Shown here piece by piece: positions 9,557 through 17,001 of a DNA stretch of 64,000 nt. The first letter of the stretch is position 1. Each line of letters begins with the position of its first letter. The notes below the pieces were generated by a model, which saw only the letters and a list, made by a program, of their open reading frames with translations, did no database searches and was not told the origin of the DNA. Origin of the DNA: Stutzerimonas stutzeri. GTDB taxonomy: Bacteria > Pseudomonadota > Gammaproteobacteria > Pseudomonadales > Pseudomonadaceae. The DNA lies in the NCBI RefSeq assembly GCF_015291885.1, contig NZ_CP036186.1, positions 1,815,001 through 1,879,000 on the forward strand, read 5' to 3'. The translations under genes and the position numbers were made by a program.

Positions 9557-10492
9557 ATGAAAAACGCTTTATTGTTGTACGCCAAAGGCATGGCCATGGG
9601 CGCGGCGGATGTGGTGCCCGGTGTCTCGGGCGGTACTGTGGCTTTCATCACTGGTATCTACGACGAGCTTCTGCGTTCCATCAGTGCGGTGCCATACGCC
9701 GCCCGACCGCTTCTACGAGGGCGCATCGGCGAGGCGTGGAAGACCGCCAACGCGAGCTTCCTGCTGGTTCTCTTTGCTGGCGTGCTTACCAGCATCCTGA
9801 GCCTGGCCCGGTTGATCACCTATCTGCTGGAAGAGCATCCGATTCCCGTCTGGTCTTTTTTCTTCGGCCTTATCCTGGTGTCGGTGCACCTGGTGGGTAA
9901 GGAGATCCAGCGTCGCCACCTGTCGCGGCTGGTGAGCTTCTGCCTGGGTATAGGTTTCGCCTACTGGATCACCGTAGCGGCTCCGATGCAGTGGGGCAGT
10001 GGCAGTGTGAGCCTGTTCTTCGCGGGTGCCATCGCCATTTGCGCGATGATTCTGCCGGGCATTTCCGGCAGCTTCATCCTTGTACTGCTGGGGTTATACC
10101 AGGTGGTCCTGGGCGCAGTGAAAAGCCTGGATGTGGGCGTGATGATGACGTTCGCGGCTGGTTGTCTGGTGGGGCTGCTCAGCTTCGCGCGGTTGCTGAG
10201 CTGGTTGCTCAAGCGTTGGCGCGATCTGACCCTGGCTTTTCTCACCGGCTTGATGCTTGGCTCGCTGAACAAGGTCTGGCCCTGGAAGGAAACCCTGACC
10301 TGGCGCACCAACTCCAGTGGCGAAAATGTTCCGGTGCTACAGCAAAATTTGTTGCCTGGCGCCTACGGCGATTTGACCGGACAGGATCCTCAACTGCTGC
10401 TGGCAGTCCTCTTGGCGGTTGGCGGTATCGTTCTGGTGCTGGGGCTCGAGTGGTTTGCCGGTCGACGCCAGCCAATCACGGACGGCGTTTGA
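9557..10492 (+). CDS. DUF368 membrane protein, polyprenyl-phosphate transporter (PopT-like)
   Basis: A 311-residue polytopic membrane protein with about eight or nine hydrophobic segments. The N-terminal KGMAMGAADVVPGVSGGTVAFITGIYDELL and the second internal GAIAICAMILPGISGSF are the two half-repeats characteristic of DUF368. DUF368 proteins have recently been identified as transporters that recycle undecaprenyl phosphate across the inner membrane. GGAAGGAAGC precedes ATG 9557. It sits 20 bases after pcm and 28 before nlpD, inserted between genes that are adjacent in P. aeruginosa, linking envelope carrier-lipid recycling to the nlpD-rpoS operon. Family assignment is strong; transport function comes from the family literature. 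Confidence 0.88.
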   Translation: MKNALLLYAKGMAMGAADVVPGVSGGTVAFITGIYDELLRSISAVPYAARPLLRGRIGEAWKTANASFLLVLFAGVLTSILSLARLITYLLEEHPIPVWSFFFGLILVSVHLVGKEIQRRHLSRLVSFCLGIGFAYWITVAAPMQWGSGSVSLFFAGAIAICAMILPGISGSFILVLLGLYQVVLGAVKSLDVGVMMTFAAGCLVGLLSFARLLSWLLKRWRDLTLAFLTGLMLGSLNKVWPWKETLTWRTNSSGENVPVLQQNLLPGAYGDLTGQDPQLLLAVLLAVGGIVLVLGLEWFAGRRQPITDGV

Positions 10493-10520
10493 CGCATTTG
10501 TCTATGAAAGGGAGCGGGCA

Positions 10521-11372
10521 TTGAGGCTCACAGCAGTACGGCGGTGGATTCGCGGCCCCGTGGTCCGTTCGGTGCTCGGCATTCTGGTGATTGCCGGGGC
10601 GCTGGTCGGTTGCGCCTCTTCGCCTCATGGTGGAGGCGTGCAGGTCGTTGACCGTAATCAGCGTGACCGTGTCACCAGCGGACAGTACCTCGTGCGCCGG
10701 GGTGACACGCTCTGGTCCATCGCATTCCGCTTTGGTTGGGATTGGCGCGAGCTGGCGCGGGTAAATGGCATTCAGCCTCCCCATGTGATCTACCCAGGGC
10801 AGAAGATCCGCTTCGATGGTGGTGCTTCACGCGTTGCTTCCGCGGCACCAAGACCCGCTCCACAGCCTGCACCGGCGCCTGCGCCGTCGACATCCGGGGT
10901 CGTTACCAATCCGGTGCCTCGTCAGCCCGCAATTACCACGCAGCCGGCGCCGCCGGTCAGTCAGCCAGCGCGCACTCCGGTTACGCCCGTAACGCGCTCT
11001 GCAAGCGGCTGGGCGTGGCCTGCGAACGGTACGATCATCGGTCGATTCTCCTCAAACGGTAGTTTGAATAAAGGAATTGATATCGCTGGGGAATTAGGAC
11101 AGCCTGTCCTGGCTGCTTCTGATGGGACTGTTGTGTACGCCGGTAGTGGATTACGGGGTTACGGCGAACTTGTGATCATCAAGCACAGCGATACCTATGT
11201 AAGCGCCTACGGACATAACCGTCGGCTGCTGGTGCGGGAGGGCCAACAAGTCAAGGCTGGGCAAAGTATTGCCGAGATGGGATCGACGGGAACCGACCGG
11301 GTGAAGCTGCATTTCGAAATTCGTCGCCAGGGTAAACCCGTAGACCCGCTGCAATATCTGCCAAGACGTTGA
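10521..11372 (+). CDS. nlpD: NlpD/LppB lipoprotein, LysM-peptidase M23 amidase activator
   Basis: A 283-residue outer-membrane lipoprotein. The signal peptide ends in a lipobox (GALVGC, Cys about residue 31), then a LysM domain (YLVRRGDTLWSIAFRFGWDW), a Pro/Ala-rich linker and a C-terminal M23/LytM domain (GIDIAGELGQPVLAASDGTVVYAG, GYGELVIIKH). E. coli NlpD activates the amidase AmiC in septum splitting. The M23 metal-site residues are degenerate: GIDIAG replaces the Hx3D site, consistent with an activator and not an enzyme. I chose TTG 10521 because GGAGCGGGCA lies directly upstream and the signal peptide then begins correctly. As in other gammaproteobacteria, rpoS follows and its promoter is probably within this gene. 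Confidence 0.93.
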   Translation: MRLTAVRRWIRGPVVRSVLGILVIAGALVGCASSPHGGGVQVVDRNQRDRVTSGQYLVRRGDTLWSIAFRFGWDWRELARVNGIQPPHVIYPGQKIRFDGGASRVASAAPRPAPQPAPAPAPSTSGVVTNPVPRQPAITTQPAPPVSQPARTPVTPVTRSASGWAWPANGTIIGRFSSNGSLNKGIDIAGELGQPVLAASDGTVVYAGSGLRGYGELVIIKHSDTYVSAYGHNRRLLVREGQQVKAGQSIAEMGSTGTDRVKLHFEIRRQGKPVDPLQYLPRR

Positions 11373-11471
11373 CCTGTCGCCTGCCTGTTCCAGCACTAGG
11401 TTTGGCTTGAGCGTAGCAAGGGACCCGCGTCGCTTGGGCCTGTGTCGAACTCGGAACAGGACAAGAATAAA

Positions 11472-12464
11472 ATGGCACTTAAAGACCAAGCGCTGGAGTT
11501 TGACGTCGACGATGCGGTTCTGCTCATGGAAACGCCCATCCACTTCGACCAGAAAGACAAAGTGACCAAGGCTGCTACTGTAGGCAGACCCAAGGCCGCA
11601 TCCAGCAAACAGCACAAGTTCATCGATTACAACCGAGCACTAGATGCAACCCAGTTGTATCTCAATGAAATCGGTTTCTCTCCCCTCCTGACCCCCGAAG
11701 AAGTGCATTTTGCGCGCCTTGCGCAGAAAGGCGATCCAGCGGGGCGCAAGCGCATGATCGAAAGCAACCTGCGATTGGTGGTCAAGATCGCACGGCGATA
11801 CGTCAATCGCGGCCTGTCGTTGCTAGATCTGGTCGAGGAAGGCAATCTCGGCTTGATTCGCGCAGTCGAAAAATTCGATCCCGAGCGTGGCTTCCGTTTC
11901 TCCACCTATGCCACATGGTGGATTCGGCAGACCATTGAGCGGGCGATCATGAATCAGACCCGCACGATTCGATTGCCCATTCACGTGGTCAAGGAGCTGA
12001 ACGTCTACCTTCGGGCCGCACGTGAGCTCACCCAGAAGCTCGATCACGAGCCAAGTCCGGAAGAAATAGCAAATCTGCTCGAGAAGCCGGTTGGCGAGGT
12101 CAAGCGCATGCTCGGTCTGAACGAGCGTGTTACGTCTGTCGATGTATCGCTCGGACCGGATACGGACAAGACGCTACTCGATACGCTTACCGACGACCGC
12201 CAAAACGACCCGTGCGAGTTGCTCCTCGATGACGATCTGTCTGCCAGCATTGATCAGTGGCTGTCGGATCTCTCCGAAAAGCAGCGTGAGGTCGTCATCC
12301 GGCGTTTTGGTTTACGCAGCCATGAAGCCTCGACACTGGAAGAGGTTGGCCAGGAGATTGGTCTGACGCGCGAGCGTGTTCGGCAGATCCAGGTGGAAGC
12401 GCTGCGGCGTCTGCGCGAGATCCTGGAGCGTAACGGTCTATCGAGCGACGCGCTGTTTCAATAA
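11472..12464 (+). CDS. rpoS: RNA polymerase sigma factor RpoS (sigma-38)
   Basis: Stationary-phase and general-stress sigma factor, 330 residues. Regions in order: a variable acidic N-terminus, 1.2 ([15 protein letters not shown]), 2.1-2.4 ([31 protein letters not shown]), 3 ([25 protein letters not shown]) and the 4.2 helix-turn-helix ([18 protein letters not shown]). The ATG at 11472 gives the MALK start found in Pseudomonas; an upstream GTG/ATG reading from 11442 lacks support. Compared from memory with P. aeruginosa and E. coli RpoS, region 1.2 reads LLTPEEVHF where those have one more Glu (EEEV), a single-codon deletion. A stem-loop follows and then rsmZ. Confidence 0.96.
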   Translation: MALKDQALEFDVDDAVLLMETPIHFDQKDKVTKAATVGRPKAASSKQHKFIDYNRALDATQLYLNEIGFSPLLTPEEVHFARLAQKGDPAGRKRMIESNLRLVVKIARRYVNRGLSLLDLVEEGNLGLIRAVEKFDPERGFRFSTYATWWIRQTIERAIMNQTRTIRLPIHVVKELNVYLRAARELTQKLDHEPSPEEIANLLEKPVGEVKRMLGLNERVTSVDVSLGPDTDKTLLDTLTDDRQNDPCELLLDDDLSASIDQWLSDLSEKQREVVIRRFGLRSHEASTLEEVGQEIGLTRERVRQIQVEALRRLREILERNGLSSDALFQ

Positions 12465-12476
12465 CGCAGGCTGAGG

Positions 12477-12502
12477 CCGGACCTGATTTCTTCCAGGTCC
12501 GG
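12477..12502 (+). terminator. Stem-loop after rpoS
   Basis: CCGGACCTG at 12477-12485 pairs perfectly with CAGGTCCGG at 12494-12502 around an 8-base loop, 12 bases after the rpoS stop. It lacks a U-run, so it may be a weak terminator or a 3'-end stabilising hairpin. Confidence 0.6.
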
Positions 12503-12624
12503 TCAATGTCCACCAGTGCCTGCCAGTCTCTCCAGTAGCAGGGATGTCTTACGCTGCCCTTCACGCTCGATCAGCTCATCGAATTAATGCCCATTGATTG
12601 GATCTTCGATTTTTCCCATCCCCT

Positions 12625-12642
12625 TGTAAGCATTTACTTACA
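12625..12642 (+). promoter_or_regulatory. GacA-type upstream activating site of rsmZ
   Basis: TGTAAG-CATTTA-CTTACA matches exactly the TGTAAG-N6-CTTACA palindrome known upstream of rsmX/Y/Z genes and bound by phosphorylated GacA. Its centre lies about 180 bases before the predicted rsmZ start, a long distance like the one I recall for P. aeruginosa rsmZ. The intervening DNA (12690-12760) is strongly AT-rich, as expected for MvaT/H-NS-type binding. Confidence 0.85.
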
Positions 12643-12779
12643 GATGCTGTAAGTAAAGCTTGTGCGGAATCCGTGCTAAATAGCGATTCTGCTTTCAGTC
12701 GATTTTTAACTTATTGATCTTTAAAAAATATCCATGTTTTTGCCAAATATTTGGCGGGTGTTCCTCAAGGAAACACGGC

Positions 12780-12807
12780 TTGCGGCGCAGACTGCCATCA
12801 TTAATAT
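12780..12807 (+). promoter_or_regulatory. Predicted sigma-70 promoter of rsmZ
   Basis: TTGCGG (12780-12785) and TAATAT (12802-12807) are separated by 16 bases, placing the transcript start near 12814, immediately before the first GGA hairpin. A perfect 14-bp palindrome, GCCAAATATTTGGC, lies at 12742-12755 upstream and could be a further regulatory site. Confidence 0.6.
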
Positions 12808-12813
12808 CGCACC

Positions 12814-12948
12814 CGTGCTTAGGGATTAGCACGGCCTTCAGGATGAAGGTCAGGGACCATCGCAGGACGCGATGACATCAGGAAGATGAGAAGGGATATA
12901 GGGAGCAAGGAAGGAGGCGGGCGGGGTCAAACCCGCCCCTTTTTTTTG
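12814..12948 (+). ncRNA. rsmZ: RsmZ-type small RNA, sponge for RsmA/CsrA
   Basis: This non-coding stretch contains successive hairpins with GGA in the loop: GTGCT-tAGGGATt-AGCAC, CCTTCA-GGA-TGAAGG, ATCGC-AGGAC-GCGAT and CATC-AGGAA-GATG, followed by further unpaired GGA motifs. This is the signature of RNAs that titrate the translational repressor RsmA. It ends with a strong terminator: GGGCGGG at 12919-12925, CCCGCCC at 12932-12938, then a run of eight T after a single C. The position directly after rpoS is the rsmZ position of P. aeruginosa. The 5' end is inferred from the promoter call; the predicted length, about 130 nt, is typical. Confidence 0.88.
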
Positions 12949-13022
12949 CCCGCGAAAAACTCCGCTGAACCGAGTGGTCGGCGCAGGGCCTAAGGTAAAC
13001 AGCCCACCAGTGGAGATAGATC

Positions 13023-13160
13023 ATGAATGGCGACCTGCACAACGATCAGCCAGCCGACGAGCGCGACGACGTCGCCCGGCGTCCCGACGAAGCTGATGAA
13101 GATCAGCTCGATGAGGCGATCGAAGAAACCTTCCCGGCCAGCGATCCCATTTCGCCCTGA
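13023..13160 (+). CDS. Small acidic protein with C-terminal FPASDP motif
   Basis: A 45-residue, very acidic protein starting MNGDLHNDQP and ending ETFPASDPISP. The FPASDP ending preceded by a DEAIEE helix is a recurring feature of small uncharacterised bacterial proteins. GGAGATAGATC directly upstream of ATG 13023 gives a plausible ribosome site. Its last 58 bases overlap, antisense, the 3' end of the GNAT-Nudix gene. It begins 75 bases after the rsmZ terminator. No function is known to me. Confidence 0.65.
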   Translation: MNGDLHNDQPADERDDVARRPDEADEDQLDEAIEETFPASDPISP

Positions 13161-14026
13161 TCCCCAACCAGCGAAGCAAAGTCGCAGCCAGGATCTCCTC
13201 CGGCTGCGGCGCTTGCCAACAGTGCGGGTATTACCTGCCCACGCAGCAGCGGCGCGACGTCCTCTCGTGTGCAAGGTGCCAACTCTAGCCAGCCCAGCTC
13301 CTCCAGCTCAGCCTGCACGCTGACGGTATGAGGAAGGCGCGCCATGAACACATCGGCTTTTACATGATGGCCCGGCTCGTTTGCAGCGGGGGCCTGAAAG
13401 TGCCCCAGCGCTTTAAAATCGCGGTCGCCCATGGTCAGGCCTAGCTCTTCATGAAGTTCGCGGATGAGCGTCTCTAGGGCTGTCTCGCCAACTTCCGCTT
13501 TGCCACCAGGAAGCATGAAAAAGCGCGTACCGCGCTTGCGCACGATCAGCATGCGTCCGCTTTCATCGAACAGACAGGCGATAGAGATCGTCAGTGTGGG
13601 GCCTTGCATTTGCATCCCTCGATCGTTGAACAGTGCAATCAGCGTCTTGTTCCTGCGGTAGCGCATGAGGCGGTCCCTCAGCATCTCTGGCAGGTTATCT
13701 GTTGTCGAAAACCCCAGCCGTCCATAGAAGTCCAGCAGTTCCGGTTTGCAGAACAGCCAGACAGTGCCTTGGGTAGATGCCAGCGCCTCTAGGACCAGTT
13801 GTGCGCCGATACCTTGGTTCCGTTCGGCTGGGGCTACCAGCAAACCGGTGAGGAAATGCCCCTGTGCAATGGGAGTCAGACATAGCCCTGCGACGATATC
13901 GCCGCGCCGGGCAACCCAGCACATCGCCTCGTGGCGTACACGGTTACGGCTGTTATGGGTTCTATAGAACCTGACCAGTAAAGGTTGTAAGGCTGCGGGA
14001 AGCTGTGAGTATTCGGGCGAGGGCAT
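13103..14026 (-). CDS. GNAT acetyltransferase-Nudix hydrolase fusion
   Basis: A 307-residue two-domain protein. Residues about 1-130 form a GNAT acyltransferase with the acetyl-CoA loop LVAPAERNQGIGAQLV and the terminal LDFYGRLGF strand-turn. Residues about 140-290 form a Nudix domain with a complete Nudix box (G-x5-E-x7-RE-x2-EE-x-GL, around residues 185-207), so it should hydrolyse a nucleoside-diphosphate-linked substrate using Mg2+. The substrates of both halves are unknown. The gene lies between rsmZ and a symporter, and its 3' end overlaps a convergent acidic mini-gene. A domain pairing like this could act on one metabolite in two steps, which is inference. Confidence 0.85.
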   Translation of the reverse strand: MPSPEYSQLPAALQPLLVRFYRTHNSRNRVRHEAMCWVARRGDIVAGLCLTPIAQGHFLTGLLVAPAERNQGIGAQLVLEALASTQGTVWLFCKPELLDFYGRLGFSTTDNLPEMLRDRLMRYRRNKTLIALFNDRGMQMQGPTLTISIACLFDESGRMLIVRKRGTRFFMLPGGKAEVGETALETLIRELHEELGLTMGDRDFKALGHFQAPAANEPGHHVKADVFMARLPHTVSVQAELEELGWLELAPCTREDVAPLLRGQVIPALLASAAAGGDPGCDFASLVGDQGEMGSLAGKVSSIASSS

Positions 14027-14180
14027 GGGATCTGAGGCGATTTGGAGAGTGACAGTCTAGCGCCTGGGATGTCATCGCAAAAACACCGCCGCTCAAACCA
14101 TGCCGTTCATCCGTTCGCTGCATCTTTTCTGCCGTCTGGGCGCTCTCACCCTTAGCGTTTCCAACGACAGGAATAACAAC

Positions 14181-16106
14181 ATGTTGGATCTACTGATCGT
14201 CCTTGCATTCGTCCTCTACGGCCTCTCAGCGGGGATGCGTGCTCGCAACAAAGCCTCACAGAGCCTCGACGAGTATTTCCTGGCCGGACGAACCATCAAG
14301 GGGTGGCGCGCCGGGGTTTCCATGTCTGCCACGCAGTTTGCCGCTGATACGCCGCTATTGGTCAGCGGCCTAGTTGCTACAGCCGGTGTCTTTGCGCTCT
14401 GGCGACTGTGGATTTACGGGCTGGCGTTTCTGCTGCTGGCATGGATATTCGCCTCGGGTTGGCGCCGTGCCGGCGTGCTGACCGATGCGGAGCTGACGCG
14501 CGTGCGATACAGCGGGCCGGCCGTAGTGCCGTTGCGGCTGTTCAAGGCGATCTACTACGGCACCGTAATCAACTGTGTGGTGCTCGCAATGGTACTGGTC
14601 GCGGCCATCCGTATTGCCGAGGTCTTCCTGCCATGGCATGAGTGGCTGCCAGGCGGCGTCTACGAGGTGATCATGGGCGCAGTGGAAGCCAGCGGTATAC
14701 GGCTAGGCGAGAGCATCAGCGGGCTCGATCAACTGACGACCAGCACCAACAACCTCATTTCGATCCTGTTGATCCTGACTTTCACGGCGATGTACTCGAT
14801 CACCGGCGGCCTACGGGCGGTGGTGCAGACCGATGTCATGCAGTTCAGCGTGGCGATGCTGGGCACGCTGGTGTACGCCTGGTTCGTTGTGGATGCAGCG
14901 GGTGGGCTGGGCGGACTGACAGATAGGATCGTCGAGCTATATGGCAGTGAGCAGGCGGCCAAGATGCTGTCGTTTTCACCGCCGAGCAACGCCGGCGAGG
15001 CGCTGATGCCGTTCCTGGTAATCGTCGGTTTGCAGTGGTTGTTTCAGATGAACTCCGACGGCACTGGCTACTTGGCGCAACGCAGCATGGCTTGCCCGAC
15101 AGACCGTGAGGCGCGTATTGCCGGTTTGGTATTTACCTGGCTGCAGATCTTTCTGCGCAGCCTGTTCTGGCTGGCGATCGCCATTGGCCTGCTGGTGCTG
15201 TATCCGTTCAGTCCGGAGGAGATGAGCGGCGAAGGGTTCACCGCCGCGCGTGAGGCATTGTTCGTCACCGGTATCGATGAACTGCTGCCGCCGGGCTTCC
15301 GCGGACTGATGTTGGTCGGGCTGCTCGCGGCTCTGGCGTCGACCGTGGATACTCACCTCAATTGGGGCGCTTCGTACTGGAGCAATGATGTCTACGGTGG
15401 GGTAGTCGCACCGAAGCTGCTCAAGCGCAAGCCCAGGGACAAAGAGCTGGTCCTCGTCGCGCGTCTTTCCAACGTGCTCATACTGCTGATCGCGATGGTC
15501 ATCATGGCCAACCTCGGCTCGATTCAGACGGCCTGGTTCATCTCCTTGCTGTTCGGTGCCGGTATGGGTTCGGTACTGGTACTGCGCTGGCTCTGGGAGC
15601 GGATCAATCTCTACTCCGAGCTGACGGCAATGATCGCATCGCTGATCACCGCCCCTTTGCTGCTCTATTACCTCGGCACCGATCCGGAGCGGGAGTGGAT
15701 ACGTCTGGGCATCATGTCGCTGGTGACGTGCAGCGCCGCGATTCTCGTCAGTTACATCACGCCGCCAACCGACAAGGAGACGCTGGATCGTTTCTACCGT
15801 CGGGTGCGGCCGTTCGGTTTCTGGGGGCAAACCGCTATGCGCTGTGGCGTGACACGTCGCGAATCGCTCAAAGCACTGGGGGCGCGGCTGTTCGCCGTTG
15901 CGGTGACCGCGGTGTCGGTTTACACCCTGCTCGTAGGGGTTGGGCGTCTGCTGTTCCCCCAACCCGGTGGCAGCTCGACGCTCGCCTGGTTGTGCGTCGC
16001 TGTTGGGATTGCGCTGACGCCAGTGTGGATGTATCTGGCGTTCAGCCGTTACTTCGACGATGAGCGTGAGGAAGATTCGGGCTTACAGGTTGAGCCGGAA
16101 AGATAG
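14181..16106 (+). CDS. Sodium:solute symporter family transporter
   Basis: A 641-residue inner-membrane protein with about 13-14 hydrophobic segments, of the SSS/SLC5 family that couples solute uptake to Na+. Early family signatures are DEYFLAGRTIKGW and SMSATQFAADTPLLVSG; MYSITGGLRAVVQTD lies in the fifth or sixth helix and ASTVDTHLNWGASYWSND in a later one. The ATG at 14181 is preferred over an in-frame ATG at 14100 because AGGAATAACAAC precedes it and the protein then begins at the first membrane segment. The C-terminus (EREEDSGLQVEPER) is a short charged tail. The substrate cannot be told from sequence. Confidence 0.88.
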   Translation: MLDLLIVLAFVLYGLSAGMRARNKASQSLDEYFLAGRTIKGWRAGVSMSATQFAADTPLLVSGLVATAGVFALWRLWIYGLAFLLLAWIFASGWRRAGVLTDAELTRVRYSGPAVVPLRLFKAIYYGTVINCVVLAMVLVAAIRIAEVFLPWHEWLPGGVYEVIMGAVEASGIRLGESISGLDQLTTSTNNLISILLILTFTAMYSITGGLRAVVQTDVMQFSVAMLGTLVYAWFVVDAAGGLGGLTDRIVELYGSEQAAKMLSFSPPSNAGEALMPFLVIVGLQWLFQMNSDGTGYLAQRSMACPTDREARIAGLVFTWLQIFLRSLFWLAIAIGLLVLYPFSPEEMSGEGFTAAREALFVTGIDELLPPGFRGLMLVGLLAALASTVDTHLNWGASYWSNDVYGGVVAPKLLKRKPRDKELVLVARLSNVLILLIAMVIMANLGSIQTAWFISLLFGAGMGSVLVLRWLWERINLYSELTAMIASLITAPLLLYYLGTDPEREWIRLGIMSLVTCSAAILVSYITPPTDKETLDRFYRRVRPFGFWGQTAMRCGVTRRESLKALGARLFAVAVTAVSVYTLLVGVGRLLFPQPGGSSTLAWLCVAVGIALTPVWMYLAFSRYFDDEREEDSGLQVEPER

Positions 16107-16203
16107 TGGCTGCACTGCGCGCAAACTATATGGGTTAGACACAGGCGGGCGCAGCCGATGGCATGCGCCTTTGCTTTAAACCCGCGTTTGACTGGGCGTT
16201 TAA

Positions 16204-16995
16204 TCAGGCCTCGACTAGCTGCTGCAGAAAGTTCTTCAGCGCCAAGCCGGGTTCGTCGTCCTCGGAGGCGATCATGCGAATTCCCCACTGCCGCAGCACT
16301 TCCTCCTGAACCGGATTGGGTTTGTGCGAGAACACATAGGAAATAGGCCGAACACCCAGGGTTTCGTGTTCATTCCAGATCTTCGACAGCTTGTGAAACA
16401 GCAGTCGGATATTGGTATCGGAAAGGCTATAGCCGATGAAAAGTACGGCCTTGCTGAGCGTGTCGGCGCGTAACTTGATGTCCAGCGGCGTTTCGAACTG
16501 CAGGCGTTGGTAGTAGCTGGTTTCGTCGAGCACGATCGAGGCGTCATCATCGAAGTCGCCGTGAAATTTGACGATCTGCCTGACGCCATCACGCGCCTTG
16601 GTCAGGTCACTGGCATTGGCGATCTTGATGTAGTCCACCGCATGGGCGTCATGGGCGTACTCCAACCAGCGGTCATAGTTGGTGGTATAGATCGCCGGAA
16701 AACGGCCGCGCACGATAAGTCGGTGAATCTCCGAATCGCGTATTTCGATATTGCGGTGCCACTCGCGGTCCATCCAGCTGCGCAGCGGTCCGATGCTGCC
16801 TTTCTTGATTCGGTAGTACTCGGCCAGCGCAAGGAAGTTGCCGTAGGTGTTGAACACCTCCGGGTCGTAGTCGAGCTGCACGGCGATCTCGTCGATCAGC
16901 TCCTTCCACGGCGGCAATCCAATGTTGGCGGATACGCCGGAACCGACGAAAAGGATCAAACGATTGGTCCGGTATGCTTCTCGGAGCTGGTCCAT
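16204..16995 (-). CDS. SIR2-like NAD+-consuming effector (KomC-like)
   Basis: A stand-alone 263-residue SIR2_2-type domain protein. It shows the nucleotide-binding FVGSGVSANIGLPPW (residues 16-30), TTNYDRWLE (104-112, with the Asn and Asp positions of the NAD site), the catalytic-type His in VKFHGDFDD (His145), and the LFIGYSLSDTNIR strand near the end (185-197). All key residues look intact, so NAD+ hydrolysis is plausible. The HAM1-like gene ends 6 bases upstream on the same strand, so the two are certainly an operon and probably translationally coupled. Sampled lines of this gene run about 47-58% GC, lower than its neighbours. SIR2 effectors in Thoeris, DSR and Kongming kill infected cells by depleting NAD+. 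No signal peptide or membrane segment is visible. Confidence 0.85.
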   Translation of the reverse strand: MDQLREAYRTNRLILFVGSGVSANIGLPPWKELIDEIAVQLDYDPEVFNTYGNFLALAEYYRIKKGSIGPLRSWMDREWHRNIEIRDSEIHRLIVRGRFPAIYTTNYDRWLEYAHDAHAVDYIKIANASDLTKARDGVRQIVKFHGDFDDDASIVLDETSYYQRLQFETPLDIKLRADTLSKAVLFIGYSLSDTNIRLLFHKLSKIWNEHETLGVRPISYVFSHKPNPVQEEVLRQWGIRMIASEDDEPGLALKNFLQQLVEA

Positions 16996-17001
16996 GGGTG
17001 T

